Assembly: GCF_024508665.1 (NCBI RefSeq)
Contig: NZ_JANINP010000007.1
Location: 930,001-994,000, forward strand
From: Sphingomonas sp.
Lineage (GTDB): Bacteria; Pseudomonadota; Alphaproteobacteria; Sphingomonadales; Sphingomonadaceae
Length of the DNA stretch: 64,000 nucleotides
Direction of reading: 5' to 3'
Shown here: one piece after another, positions 34,542 to 43,079 of the stretch
Layout: each line of letters starts with the position of its first letter
Numbering within the stretch: position 1 is the stretch's first letter
Position numbers and translations under genes: made by a program
Notes under the pieces: model-generated
The model's database searches: none
What the model was told of the DNA's origin: nothing
The model's input: the letters and a program-made list of their open reading frames with translations, nothing else

Positions 34542-35801
34542 ATGAGGACTTTGCCAAGGCGTGCCGCACGCCTGATGACGACGGCTGGTGCGGCTGCGCT
34601 CGCGCTCGCCGTGGTATCGGCATCGGCCGATCCGATGACCTATGATCAGGCGCTGTCACGCGCCGCAGCAAGCGCCCCCAGCCTGAAGGCGCGTGCCGCG
34701 ACGACGGCAAGCGCTCGATCCCTGGTCATAGCGGCCGACCGCCTGCCCGATCCGACGCTCGACCTCGGATTTCAGAACTTTCCGGTCACCGGCCCCAATA
34801 GCGGCAGCTTCACGCGGGATGACTTCACGACCACCACGATCGGGTTCAGCCAGACGTTTCCCAATCTCGCGAAACGGCGCGCGCGGGGGGCCAGGGCAAG
34901 CGCGGACGTCGGGATCGCTCTTGCGGCCGAGCTGACCGAAGCCCGCCGCGTTCGGCTCGAGACGGCCTTGGCTTGGATCGATCTCTATTATGGCCAGCGG
35001 CGCCTCAAACAGCTCGACCTGCTCGATACCAGTCTCGACGATCTTCAGAAGACGGTTTCGGCGCGCCTCGCTTCGGGTAACGCGCGACCCAGCCAGGCGC
35101 TCGAACCTGCCCAGCTTCGCGCTGCTATCGCCGATAGGAGAGCGGAGATGGCAGCCGTGGTCGCACAAGCCTGCACCCGGCTGGCCCGCTATACGGGCGA
35201 TCCTGATCCTGACGTTTCAGGTGATCCACCGTCGTTCGACGTTGATCCCGTCAAGCTCCACGCCAATATTGATGCGCTGCCCGCGATGCGCGCGCAGGAC
35301 GCGTCGATCGCGGGGGCCAATGCCGACGTCCGGCTCGCGCGGGCGGAAAAGCGTCCCGACTGGAAAGTTGGCGTAAGCTATGGCCGGCGCGATCCGAGGT
35401 TCGGCGACATGGCATCGGTCGGGGTCTCCATCAATCTGCCGTTGTTTGCCGGCAAGCGTCAGAATCCCAGGATTGAGGCCAGCGAGAGTGCTGCCAACGG
35501 CGCGCGTTTTGATCGTGATGCCCTCCGGCTGGAGTTGATCGCGGCGCTTGATGCCGATCTCGCCGATCACGCGATGCACCACGAACGGCTCCGCAATGCG
35601 CGCGAGACTCTGGTGCCGCTCGCAAAACGGCGGGCCGAACTCGACCGCGACAGCTATGCGGCCGGCAAGCTCGATCTGGGCACCGCGCTCCTGTCGACGC
35701 TGGCGCTCGCCGAAGCCGAGGTCGAGGCGCTCAACCGCGAAGCGGACGTGGCTCGCGACGCCGTTCGCATCAACATCACCTATGGGGAAGAACTGGCGTG
35801 A
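34542..35801 (+). CDS. cusC: Outer-membrane channel of Cus-type efflux system (TolC family)
   Basis: 419 residues from ATG 34542, with AAGGGG upstream. The signal ends in 'VVSASAD'. The OEP repeats ('MTYDQALSRAAASAPSLKA', 'RLPDPTLDLGFQNFPV', 'GFSQTFPNLAKRRARG', 'GVSINLPLFAGKRQNP') match the channel components of heavy-metal RND systems. The stop overlaps the adaptor's GTG start (35798, GTGA). The symbol follows from the operon partners, not from close identity to the E. coli protein. Confidence 0.85.
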   Translation: MRTLPRRAARLMTTAGAAALALAVVSASADPMTYDQALSRAAASAPSLKARAATTASARSLVIAADRLPDPTLDLGFQNFPVTGPNSGSFTRDDFTTTTIGFSQTFPNLAKRRARGARASADVGIALAAELTEARRVRLETALAWIDLYYGQRRLKQLDLLDTSLDDLQKTVSARLASGNARPSQALEPAQLRAAIADRRAEMAAVVAQACTRLARYTGDPDPDVSGDPPSFDVDPVKLHANIDALPAMRAQDASIAGANADVRLARAEKRPDWKVGVSYGRRDPRFGDMASVGVSINLPLFAGKRQNPRIEASESAANGARFDRDALRLELIAALDADLADHAMHHERLRNARETLVPLAKRRAELDRDSYAAGKLDLGTALLSTLALAEAEVEALNREADVARDAVRINITYGEELA

Positions 35802-37027
35802 CGCTCGAACTGAGAGCGCCGCATTGGCGCGCATTGATGCTGGTCACCGCACTCGCAGCGGGCGGTGGCGGGTTCTGGCTGGGTCATCACCAGACGGCCG
35901 AACAGACGGCCGCCTCGCCGGCCGGGTCGGGGCAACCCCTCTATTACTATGACCCGATGTTCCCGAACCAGAAGTTCGACAAGCCCGGCAAATCGCCGTT
36001 CATGGACATGCAGTTGGTGCCCAAATACGCCGACGGCGCCGCACCCGGCGGTGCGCCGGCCGTGACCATCGACCCGGCCTCGCGCCAGAGCCTCGGCCTG
36101 CGCGTGGTCGAAGCGAAGATGGGCAACCTTGCCACGACGCTCAACGTCACTGGGACGATCGACTTCAACCAACGCGATGTCGCGATGATTCAGGCGCGTT
36201 CCGGCGGGTTCGTGCAACGCGTTTATGCACGGGCGCCCGGCGACGTGGTACGCGCGGGCGCGCCGATCGCCGACCTGCTGCTGCCCGAATGGGGCGGCGC
36301 GCAAACGGAGTTCCTGAGCGTCAAACGGCTCGGCAAGCCCGATTTGACGGCCGCCGCGCGGCAGCGGCTCCGCCTGATGGGAATGTCGGAAGGGCTGATC
36401 GCGAAGGTCGAGCGAACCGGAAGGCCGAACGGCGTCGTGACTATCACATCGCCGATCTCCGGCGTGATTCAGTCGCTCGACGCGCGCATCGGCGTGACGC
36501 TGGCGACGGGGCAATCACTGGCGCAGGTGAACGGGCTCGGCACGGTCTGGCTCAACGCCGCGGTGCCCGAAGCGCAGGCCGGTCAGGTGCGGATTGGTCA
36601 GAATGCCTCGGCGATGCTCGCCGGTTTTCCCGGCGAGACCTTTGCGGGGCGGGTGATTGCAACTCTTCCGACAACGCAGGCCGACAGCCGAACGCTGACG
36701 GTTCGTATCGAATTGCCCAATCGCGGCGGTCGTCTGCGGCCCGGCATGTTCGCCCAGGTAGCGTTAGGAGGCGATGCGCGATCCGTTTTGCTCGTGCCGA
36801 GCGAAGCGGTGATCCGCACCGGCAAACGAACATTGGTGATGCTCGCCTCCGGCGATGGCCGCTATCACCCAGCCGAAGTCACGATCGGCAATGAGAGCGG
36901 GGGACAGACCGAGATCATCGCCGGCCTGTCGCCGGGCGAGAAGGTGGTCGCCTCCGGCCAGTTCCTGCTCGATTCGGAAGCCAGTCTGACCGGCATTCCG
37001 GTCCGGCCGATCGGCGGTAGCCAATGA
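35798..37027 (+). CDS. cusB: Cus-type RND periplasmic adaptor
   Basis: 409 residues from GTG 35798. After one N-terminal helix there is a heavy-metal-binding domain ('YYYDPMFPNQKFDKPGKSPF' then 'MDMQLVPKY', about 48-77), then the lipoyl, hairpin and beta-barrel parts of CusB ('GTIDFNQRDVAMIQARSGGF', 'SPISGVIQSLDARIG', 'GTVWLNAAVPEAQ', 'PGMFAQVALGG'). It would deliver Cu(I)/Ag(I) to the pump and link it to the channel. GTGA and ATGA overlaps couple it to both neighbours. Confidence 0.92.
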   Translation: MTLELRAPHWRALMLVTALAAGGGGFWLGHHQTAEQTAASPAGSGQPLYYYDPMFPNQKFDKPGKSPFMDMQLVPKYADGAAPGGAPAVTIDPASRQSLGLRVVEAKMGNLATTLNVTGTIDFNQRDVAMIQARSGGFVQRVYARAPGDVVRAGAPIADLLLPEWGGAQTEFLSVKRLGKPDLTAAARQRLRLMGMSEGLIAKVERTGRPNGVVTITSPISGVIQSLDARIGVTLATGQSLAQVNGLGTVWLNAAVPEAQAGQVRIGQNASAMLAGFPGETFAGRVIATLPTTQADSRTLTVRIELPNRGGRLRPGMFAQVALGGDARSVLLVPSEAVIRTGKRTLVMLASGDGRYHPAEVTIGNESGGQTEIIAGLSPGEKVVASGQFLLDSEASLTGIPVRPIGGSQ

Positions 37028-40000
37028 TCGCCCGGATCATTGCCGGGGCAATCCGTGCCCGTTGGATGGTGGTGCTCGCCGCCCTCGTGCTCGTGGCTGT
37101 GGGGATCGGCGCTATCCGCACGACCCCGGTCGATGCGCTTCCCGACCTGTCCGACGTTCAGGTCATCATCCGTACGAGCTACCCCGGACAGGCCCCGCAG
37201 ATCGTCGAAAATCAGGTCACTTATCCGCTGGCGACGACGATGCTGTCGGTGCCCGGCGCGCGCGCGGTGCGGGGTTATTCGTTCGTCGGCGACAGCTTCG
37301 TCTATGTGCTGTTCGACGACGGCACCGACCTGTATTGGGCGCGCAGTCGCGTGCTCGAATATCTGAGCCAAGTGCAGGGCCGCCTGCCGCCGGGCGCGAC
37401 TGCCTCGATCGGCCCCGACGCAACCGGGGTCGGCTGGATCTACGAATATGCGCTGGTCGATCGGACGGGGCAGCACGATCTCCAGCAGCTCCGCAGCCTG
37501 CAGGACTGGTTCCTGCGCTACGAACTCAAATCGGTGCCCGGCGTCGCCGAAGTCGCCAGCATCGGCGGCATGGTAAAGCAATATCAGGTGTTGCTCGATC
37601 CGCAGAAACTGGCTTCCTACGGCGTCACTCAAACCCAGGTCGCCGACGCCTTGAAGCGCGCCAATTCGGAGACTGGCGGCTCGGTGGTCGAAATGGCCGA
37701 AGCCGAATATGTCGTGCGCTCGGGCGGGTATCTGAAGTCGCTCGATGACTTCCGCGCCGTGCCGATCCGCACCGCCACGGGCGGGGTGCCGGTGACGCTG
37801 GGTGATGTCGCGACGGTCCAGATCGGTCCCGACATGCGGCGCGGGATTGCCGAACTCAACGGTGAAGGTGAAGTCGCCGGTGGCGTCATCGTCATGCGCC
37901 AGGGCAAGAATGCGCGCGACGTGATCGACGGGGTCAAGGCGAAGCTCGCCGATCTGCGCAAGAGCCTGCCGCCGGGAGTCGAGGTCGTCACCACCTACGA
38001 CCGGTCGGGCCTGATCGACCGCGCCGTCGACAATCTGACGGGCAAGCTGATCGAGGAGTTCCTTGTCGTCGCGCTCGTCTGCGCGCTGTTCCTGTGGCAC
38101 GTCCGCTCGGCGCTGGTCGCCATCATCACCCTGCCGCTCGGCATCCTCGCCGCGTTCGTCGTGATGCGGGTGCAGGGCGTCAACGCCAACATCATGTCGC
38201 TGGGCGGCATCGCGATCGCGATCGGCGCGATGGTCGATGCGGCGGTGGTGATGATCGAGAACGCGCACAAGCATCTGGAACGCTGGGAACACGAGCATCC
38301 CGGCGAAAAGCTCGCGGGAGCGGAGCGATGGGGCGTGATCGCCGCCGCTGCTGTGGAGGTCGGGCCGGCGCTGTTCCTGAGCCTGCTGATCATCACTTTC
38401 TCGTTCATCCCGATCTTTTCGCTTCAGGGGCAGGAGGGGCGGCTGTTCGCGCCGCTCGCCTTCACCAAGACCTATGCGATGGCGGCAGCCGCGATCTTCT
38501 CGATCACGCTGGTCCCGGTATTGATGGGCTGGCTGATCCGCGGCCGGATTCCGAGCGAGGAAGCGAACCCGGTCAATCGCTGGCTGACGCGAGCCTATCG
38601 TCCGGCGCTTGATTGGGTGCTGAGACGGCCGAAGACGACGTTGCTGATCGCGGCATTGGTGTTTGCATCGAGCATCATCCCGATTGCGCTGACCGGTGGC
38701 GAGTTCATGCCGGCGATGAACGAAGGCGATCTGCTCTACATGCCCTCGGCCTTGCCGGGCATTTCGACTGCCAAGGCGGGGCAATTGCTCCAGCAGACCG
38801 ATCGCCTGATCAAGACCGTGCCCGAGGTCGAGAGCGTGTTCGGCAAGGCGGGCCGCGCCGACACCGCGACCGATCCCGCGCCGCTCGAGATGTTCGAGAC
38901 CACCATCCGCTTCAAACCCAAGGCGCAATGGCGGCCGGGGATGACGCCGGAAAAATTGATCGAGGAACTCGACGCCCGCGTGAAGGTGCCGGGCCTCGCC
39001 AACTTCTGGATTCCGCCGATCCGCAACCGGATCGATATGCTCGCGACCGGAATCAAGAGTCCGATCGGGATCAAGGTCTCGGGCTCGGACCTCGCGCAGA
39101 TCGATCAGGTGGCGCAGCACATTGAGGCGGCCGCGAAGACCGTTCCGGGGGTCAGTTCGGCACTGGCCGAGCGACTGACCGGCGGGCGTTATATCGACGT
39201 GCAGGTCAACCGTGCTGCTGCTGGCCGCTACGGGATGAACGTCGCCGACGTGCAGGACGTCGTATCTGGCGCGATCGGCGGCGCGGTGGTCGGCGAGACC
39301 GTCGAGGGGCTCGCCCGCTATCCGATCAGTCTTCGCTACCCTCGTGAGTTGCGGGACAGCCCCACGGCGCTGGTCAATCTCCCGGTACTGACGCCATCGG
39401 GGCAGCAGATCACGCTCGGGACGGTGGCGGACATCAGCGTGACCTCCGGGCCACCGATGCTGCGGAGCGAGAATGGCCGGCCGGCAACATGGATCTATGT
39501 CGATGCCCGTGGCCGGGCGCTGACCGACATCGTCGGCGACCTGCAGCGCGCGATCGCCGCCAAGGTCTCGCTGCCGCCCGGCATCGGAATAGCCTATACG
39601 GGGCAGTTCGAGTTTCTCGAGCGCGCCACCGCACGGCTGGAGATTGTGGTGCCGGCGACGCTCGCGATCATCTTCCTGCTGCTCTACCTCACCTTCAGGC
39701 GGCTCGACGAAGCCGTGCTGATCATGGCGACCTTGCCGTTCGCGCTGACCGGCGGCGTCTGGCTGCTATGGCTGCTGGGCTATAATCAGTCGGTCGCGAC
39801 CGGGGTTGGCTTCATCGCACTCGCGGGCGTTGCCGCCGAGTTCGGCGTGGTGATGCTGATCTACCTCAAACATGCGCTGGACGAGCGTGGCCCGAACCCT
39901 CGCTCCGAACAGGTCGAGGCAGCGGTACGTGAAGGCGCAGTGCTTCGCGTGCGCCCGAAGGCGATGACCGTCGCGGTGATCCTCGCCGGCCTGCTGCCTG

Positions 40001-40164
40001 TCCTGCTCGGATCGGGCACCGGTTCCGAGGTTACGAGCCGCATCGCGGCACCGATGGTCGGCGGCATGCTGAGCGCGCCGCTCCTGTCGATGTTCGTCAT
40101 CCCCGCCGCCTATCTGCTGATGCGGCGGCGCCACCGGCCCTCTTCCGGGCCCCAAACAAACTGA
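37024..40164 (+). CDS. cusA: Cu(I)/Ag(I) RND efflux pump
   Basis: 1046 residues, twelve helices, heavy-metal RND class. Three methionines fall at M573 ('GDLLYMPSALPG'), M623 ('PLEMFETT') and M672 ('NRIDMLATGIKSP'), the same numbers as the metal-binding triad of E. coli CusA. The proton-relay Asp is D405 in 'GAMVDAAVVM'. The triad points to monovalent copper or silver rather than Co/Zn/Cd. It is the central pump of the operon and starts in an ATGA overlap with the adaptor. No CusRS-type regulator is seen nearby, so control comes from elsewhere. Confidence 0.95.
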   Translation: MIARIIAGAIRARWMVVLAALVLVAVGIGAIRTTPVDALPDLSDVQVIIRTSYPGQAPQIVENQVTYPLATTMLSVPGARAVRGYSFVGDSFVYVLFDDGTDLYWARSRVLEYLSQVQGRLPPGATASIGPDATGVGWIYEYALVDRTGQHDLQQLRSLQDWFLRYELKSVPGVAEVASIGGMVKQYQVLLDPQKLASYGVTQTQVADALKRANSETGGSVVEMAEAEYVVRSGGYLKSLDDFRAVPIRTATGGVPVTLGDVATVQIGPDMRRGIAELNGEGEVAGGVIVMRQGKNARDVIDGVKAKLADLRKSLPPGVEVVTTYDRSGLIDRAVDNLTGKLIEEFLVVALVCALFLWHVRSALVAIITLPLGILAAFVVMRVQGVNANIMSLGGIAIAIGAMVDAAVVMIENAHKHLERWEHEHPGEKLAGAERWGVIAAAAVEVGPALFLSLLIITFSFIPIFSLQGQEGRLFAPLAFTKTYAMAAAAIFSITLVPVLMGWLIRGRIPSEEANPVNRWLTRAYRPALDWVLRRPKTTLLIAALVFASSIIPIALTGGEFMPAMNEGDLLYMPSALPGISTAKAGQLLQQTDRLIKTVPEVESVFGKAGRADTATDPAPLEMFETTIRFKPKAQWRPGMTPEKLIEELDARVKVPGLANFWIPPIRNRIDMLATGIKSPIGIKVSGSDLAQIDQVAQHIEAAAKTVPGVSSALAERLTGGRYIDVQVNRAAAGRYGMNVADVQDVVSGAIGGAVVGETVEGLARYPISLRYPRELRDSPTALVNLPVLTPSGQQITLGTVADISVTSGPPMLRSENGRPATWIYVDARGRALTDIVGDLQRAIAAKVSLPPGIGIAYTGQFEFLERATARLEIVVPATLAIIFLLLYLTFRRLDEAVLIMATLPFALTGGVWLLWLLGYNQSVATGVGFIALAGVAAEFGVVMLIYLKHALDERGPNPRSEQVEAAVREGAVLRVRPKAMTVAVILAGLLPVLLGSGTGSEVTSRIAAPMVGGMLSAPLLSMFVIPAAYLLMRRRHRPSSGPQTN

Positions 40165-40175
40165 AGGAGACCATT

Positions 40176-40541
40176 ATGGAAGCCCTGTATCTCATCCCGC
40201 TGGTCGCCACTGTCGCATTGCTTTCGGCCTGCGGAAAGAGCGACACGAACACCACAGCTGCTCAGCCGACCGTCGACAACGGCGCCGCAATGGGGAACAT
40301 TGCGATGCCCGGCGAAGCAAGGAAGGCGAAGGGCATCGGCACGGTCACCGCGATCGACAAAGCGGCCGGCAAGATCACGCTCGACCATCAGGCCATTCCG
40401 GAAGTCGGCTGGCCCGCGATGACGATGACCTTCGATGCGAAGCCGGCAGTCTTGGGCGGCATAACGGTCGGTGATAGCGTCGCCTTCGACGTCACAATCC
40501 GCGGCAGCGCCGGGGAGATAACCTCGGTGACAAAGCGGTAG
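40176..40541 (+). CDS. cusF: CusF-like periplasmic copper/silver chaperone lipoprotein
   Basis: 121 residues with a lipoprotein signal ending 'LLSACGK'. The CusF metal site is intact: H71, W79, M82 and M84 in 'DHQAIPEVGWPAMTMTF', with the same H-x7-W-x2-M-x-M spacing as E. coli CusF. It carries Cu(I)/Ag(I) to the adaptor and pump. It follows the pump by 11 bp (GAAGGAG site). Being a predicted lipoprotein, it differs from the soluble E. coli form. Confidence 0.92.
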   Translation: MEALYLIPLVATVALLSACGKSDTNTTAAQPTVDNGAAMGNIAMPGEARKAKGIGTVTAIDKAAGKITLDHQAIPEVGWPAMTMTFDAKPAVLGGITVGDSVAFDVTIRGSAGEITSVTKR

Positions 40542-40550
40542 CTAAGGTAA

Positions 40551-40583
40551 TTGGGGCGCAACACCGGCGGTAATGCGCCCCAA
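40551..40583 (+). terminator. Hairpin after the copper operon
   Basis: TTGGGGCGC (40551) pairs with GCGCCCCAA (40575), a 9-bp perfect stem with a 15-base loop, 9 bp after the cusF stop. There is no T run, so it is a factor-dependent or mRNA-protecting stem rather than a classical terminator. Confidence 0.5.
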
Positions 40584-40917
40584 GCCGGTCATTCGGCTGC
40601 GGCGGGATGATTCATGTCAGCCTGGCTCGGGGCTCAATGTCGAGTGGGCGCGCGAACCGCGCCGCGCGGCTGTTGGCGTGACGAGCTGCCGACCCTCACG
40701 ATCCTGTTTCAGTCGTGTGCTCAGCTGACGAGACGTCTGCTTTCGGAGGGGTTGAGTTTCGACAAGAATGCCTGCCATTGGGTCGCTTGCCGATAAACCG
40801 CTTTCCAAGTCCACAGCCCAACTCAAACCGCGAGCGCGCCGATCGCGGACTTTGCATCCTTGCGCGCGAAAGTGTAATCCGCGAAATCTGACGGACCTGG
40901 TGAAAGATCGAGAGAAA
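40584..40917. other. Gap between copper operon and GntR gene
   Basis: About 330 bases without a supported gene. Some frames read into the GntR gene from upstream (for example from 40768), but they lack ribosome sites and family similarity. Nothing else was recognised. Confidence 0.35.
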
Positions 40918-41841
40918 ATGGCGGGAGCGGCTGCGCGCAAGATGGATATCGACAAGGCGCCGCCGCGCGCCAGCCGGCTGCAGGCCGATCTTGCCGCCAG
41001 GATCCTCAGGATGCTCAAGGACCAGGGCGCGGGCCCCGGCCATCATCTCGTCGAACTCGATCTCTGCCGGCATTTCGACGTGTCGCGCACGCCGGTGCGC
41101 GGCGCGCTCAAGCTGCTTGCCGAGCAGGGCGCGGTCGAGGCGCGCGCCAATCGCGGCTATGTCCTGCGCAGCCCGGTCACCGAGGCGCCCGATCTCGACG
41201 TCACCAATCCGGAGGACGAAGAGGACCAGCGCCTGTTCATCGCGATCGCCGAGGCGCGCAACCAGGGCCGCATGCCCGACCAGTGCAGCCAGCTGGAAGT
41301 CGCGCGGCTGTTCGACGCCAAGTTGCCGACCGTGGTGCGCGTGCTGCGCCAACTCGCCGAGCTCGGACTGGTCGAGCGCAAGCCGGGCAATGGCTGGTCG
41401 TTCACGCTGCCGATCAACTCGGCGCGGGCGCGTGCGGAGAGCTATGCCTTTCGCGCGGTGATCGAGCCCGCCGGCCTGCTCGAATCCACTTTCGAGCTCG
41501 ATCGCGAATGGCTTGATCGCATTCGCGCCGAGCACCTCGCGTTTCGCAAGCGCAAATGGCGCGACACGCTGGCGGTCGAATTGTTCGCGATCAACGCCGA
41601 TTTCCACGAAGGTATCGCGCGCTGTTCGGGCAATCGCTATTTTCTCGACGCGGTGCAGCGGCAGAACAAGCTGCGTTCGTTCATGAACATCCAGTGGGTC
41701 AACGGCGCCGAGCGCGTGATCGATTCGATCGACGAGCACCTCGAGATCCTGGACGCGTTGGAAGCGGGCGATAACCAGAAGGCGCATGACCTGATGAAAG
41801 CGCATCTGGTGCTGGCGCGCGACGTCGAGGCGACTGTCTGA
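40918..41841 (+). CDS. GntR/FadR-type regulator with two winged helices
   Basis: 307 residues from ATG 40918. The first winged helix spans about 22-85 ('LVELDLCRHFDVSRTPVRGALKLL'), the second about 105-165 ('QLEVARLFDAKLPTVVRVLRQLAELGLVERK'), and then comes a C-terminal FCD-like ligand domain (about 173-300, 'NADFHEGIARCSGNRYF', 'DEHLEILDALEAGD'). Most FadR-type regulators have only one winged helix. It lies upstream of the hydroxyproline-type operon, and an AT-rich imperfect palindrome (42015-42033) before that operon is a fitting target. The effector would be a small carboxylic or imino acid. Confidence 0.8.
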   Translation: MAGAAARKMDIDKAPPRASRLQADLAARILRMLKDQGAGPGHHLVELDLCRHFDVSRTPVRGALKLLAEQGAVEARANRGYVLRSPVTEAPDLDVTNPEDEEDQRLFIAIAEARNQGRMPDQCSQLEVARLFDAKLPTVVRVLRQLAELGLVERKPGNGWSFTLPINSARARAESYAFRAVIEPAGLLESTFELDREWLDRIRAEHLAFRKRKWRDTLAVELFAINADFHEGIARCSGNRYFLDAVQRQNKLRSFMNIQWVNGAERVIDSIDEHLEILDALEAGDNQKAHDLMKAHLVLARDVEATV

Positions 41842-41867
41842 GTAGTTCCGGAGCGGCCGGCGCCAAA

Positions 41868-41974
41868 CGTCATCCCGGACTTGTTCCGGGGTCCAACGGG
41901 AGGCGACGGAAAGGATCGAAGCTCCAGCGATTCCGTTGCGGTTGGTTGGATGCCGGAACAAGTCCGGCATGACG
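41868..41974. repeat. Two-unit palindromic element, copy in orientation 1
   Basis: Unit 1 (41868-41897) contains CCCGGAC-TTGTT-CCGGGG; unit 2 (41945-41974) contains GCCGGAACAAGTCCGGC. The spacer starts CCAACGGG and ends GCGGTTGG. The same element, inverted, lies at 58512-58619. It sits in the gap after the GntR gene. Confidence 0.75.
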
Positions 41975-42014
41975 ATCCGGATTTAGATACCGCACTCCAA
42001 GCCGGATAAAGCTG

Positions 42015-42033
42015 TTGTATTTTGAAATCCAAT
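42015..42033. promoter_or_regulatory. AT-rich imperfect palindrome before the hydroxyproline-type operon
   Basis: TTGTATTT and GAAATCCAAT form an imperfect inverted repeat about 40 bp before the start at 42072. It is a plausible operator for the upstream two-winged-helix GntR protein and shares the TTGTATTTT half-site with 29508 and 54211. Confidence 0.45.
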
Positions 42034-42071
42034 AGGACAAAGTTGCCGCTCGATCGGGAGCGACGGCGACG

Positions 42072-43079
42072 ATGCGATTGGACGATCCGGCGGCTGGACA
42101 GGGGAGTGATACGGGAGACGCGACGATCCCGGTGATCGGCCCGGCGGAAACGCGCCGCGCCTTGCCGTTCGATGCGCTGATTCCGGCGCTGAAGGCCGCC
42201 TTTGCGGCCGGCGCGACGGTGCCGGAGCGGCATCACCATCATATTCCGCATCCCGATGGCGACGGCGTCCTGCTGCTGATGCCGGCGTGGAATGCCACGC
42301 TTCTTGGCACCAAGATCGCCACCATCCATCCCGCGAACGGCGCGCGCGGATTGCCGAGCGTTCACAGCACCTATCTGCTCGCCGATGCCGCGACGGGCGC
42401 CCCGCTCGCCTTGCTCGACGGCAACGAGATCACGACGCGCCGGACGATCGCGGTGTCGGCGCTCGCTGCGTCGTTCCTTGCGCGCACAGACGCGGCCGAT
42501 CTGCTCATCGTCGGGGCGGGGCTGATCGCGGCGCTTGCCGCCGAGGCGTTCGCGGTCGTTCGCCCGATCCGATCGGTGTCGGTGTGGAACCGTGACAGGG
42601 CCAAGGCCGAGCGGCTCGCCATGGAATTGCGCGCGAGGGGGTTCGAAGCGGAGGCGGCGGCATCGCTCGAAGCCGCCGCGCGCCGCGCCGACATCATTAC
42701 CTGCGCGACGCCCTCCATGGCGCCGATCATCCATGGCGACTGGCTGCGGCCGGGGACGCATCTCGACCTGATCGGAAGCTTCACCCCCGCCATGCGCGAG
42801 GCCGACGATAGCTGCTTCGCGCGCGGGCAAATCTATGTCGACACGCGCGATGCCCTGGCCGAGGCCGGCGACCTGACCGGCCCGATCGCTGCGGGCGTCG
42901 TCACGGCGGAGGACATAAGGGGCTCGCTTGCCGATCTGTGCACCGGGCGCGTCGCGGGGCGGACGTCGGACGATGCCATCACCATCTTCAAATCGGTCGG
43001 CACCGCGCTCGCCGATCTCGCCGCCGCGGCCATGGTCCATGCGCGGTGCGGTACCTCGGGAGTCTCCGATCTTGGCTGA
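42072..43079 (+). CDS. Delta1-pyrroline-2-carboxylate reductase (OCD/mu-crystallin family, copy 2)
   Basis: 335 residues. The Rossmann motif 'LLIVGAGLIAALAAEAF', 'ITCATPSMAPII' and 'LIGSFTPAMREADD' place it in the OCD family, closest in style to the ketimine reductases of the LhpI group, which reduce delta1-pyrroline-2-carboxylate to L-proline with NAD(P)H. The next gene, overlapping by 8 bp, encodes a Cys/Thr-type dehydratase that would make exactly that substrate from trans-3-hydroxy-L-proline. The pairing is the main support for the specific name. It acts in the cytosol. Confidence 0.78.
   Translation: MRLDDPAAGQGSDTGDATIPVIGPAETRRALPFDALIPALKAAFAAGATVPERHHHHIPHPDGDGVLLLMPAWNATLLGTKIATIHPANGARGLPSVHSTYLLADAATGAPLALLDGNEITTRRTIAVSALAASFLARTDAADLLIVGAGLIAALAAEAFAVVRPIRSVSVWNRDRAKAERLAMELRARGFEAEAAASLEAAARRADIITCATPSMAPIIHGDWLRPGTHLDLIGSFTPAMREADDSCFARGQIYVDTRDALAEAGDLTGPIAAGVVTAEDIRGSLADLCTGRVAGRTSDDAITIFKSVGTALADLAAAAMVHARCGTSGVSDLG

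Noticed and set aside
36865..39120. A 751-codon frame antisense to cusB/cusA
   Set aside because: Low-complexity His/Arg/Asp-rich translation typical of the complement of a GC-rich gene; the sense strand has unmistakable CusA motifs.
41868..41974. CRISPR repeat
   Set aside because: Only two facing palindromic units with no array of spacers; it fits a BIME-like element, with an inverted copy at 58512.
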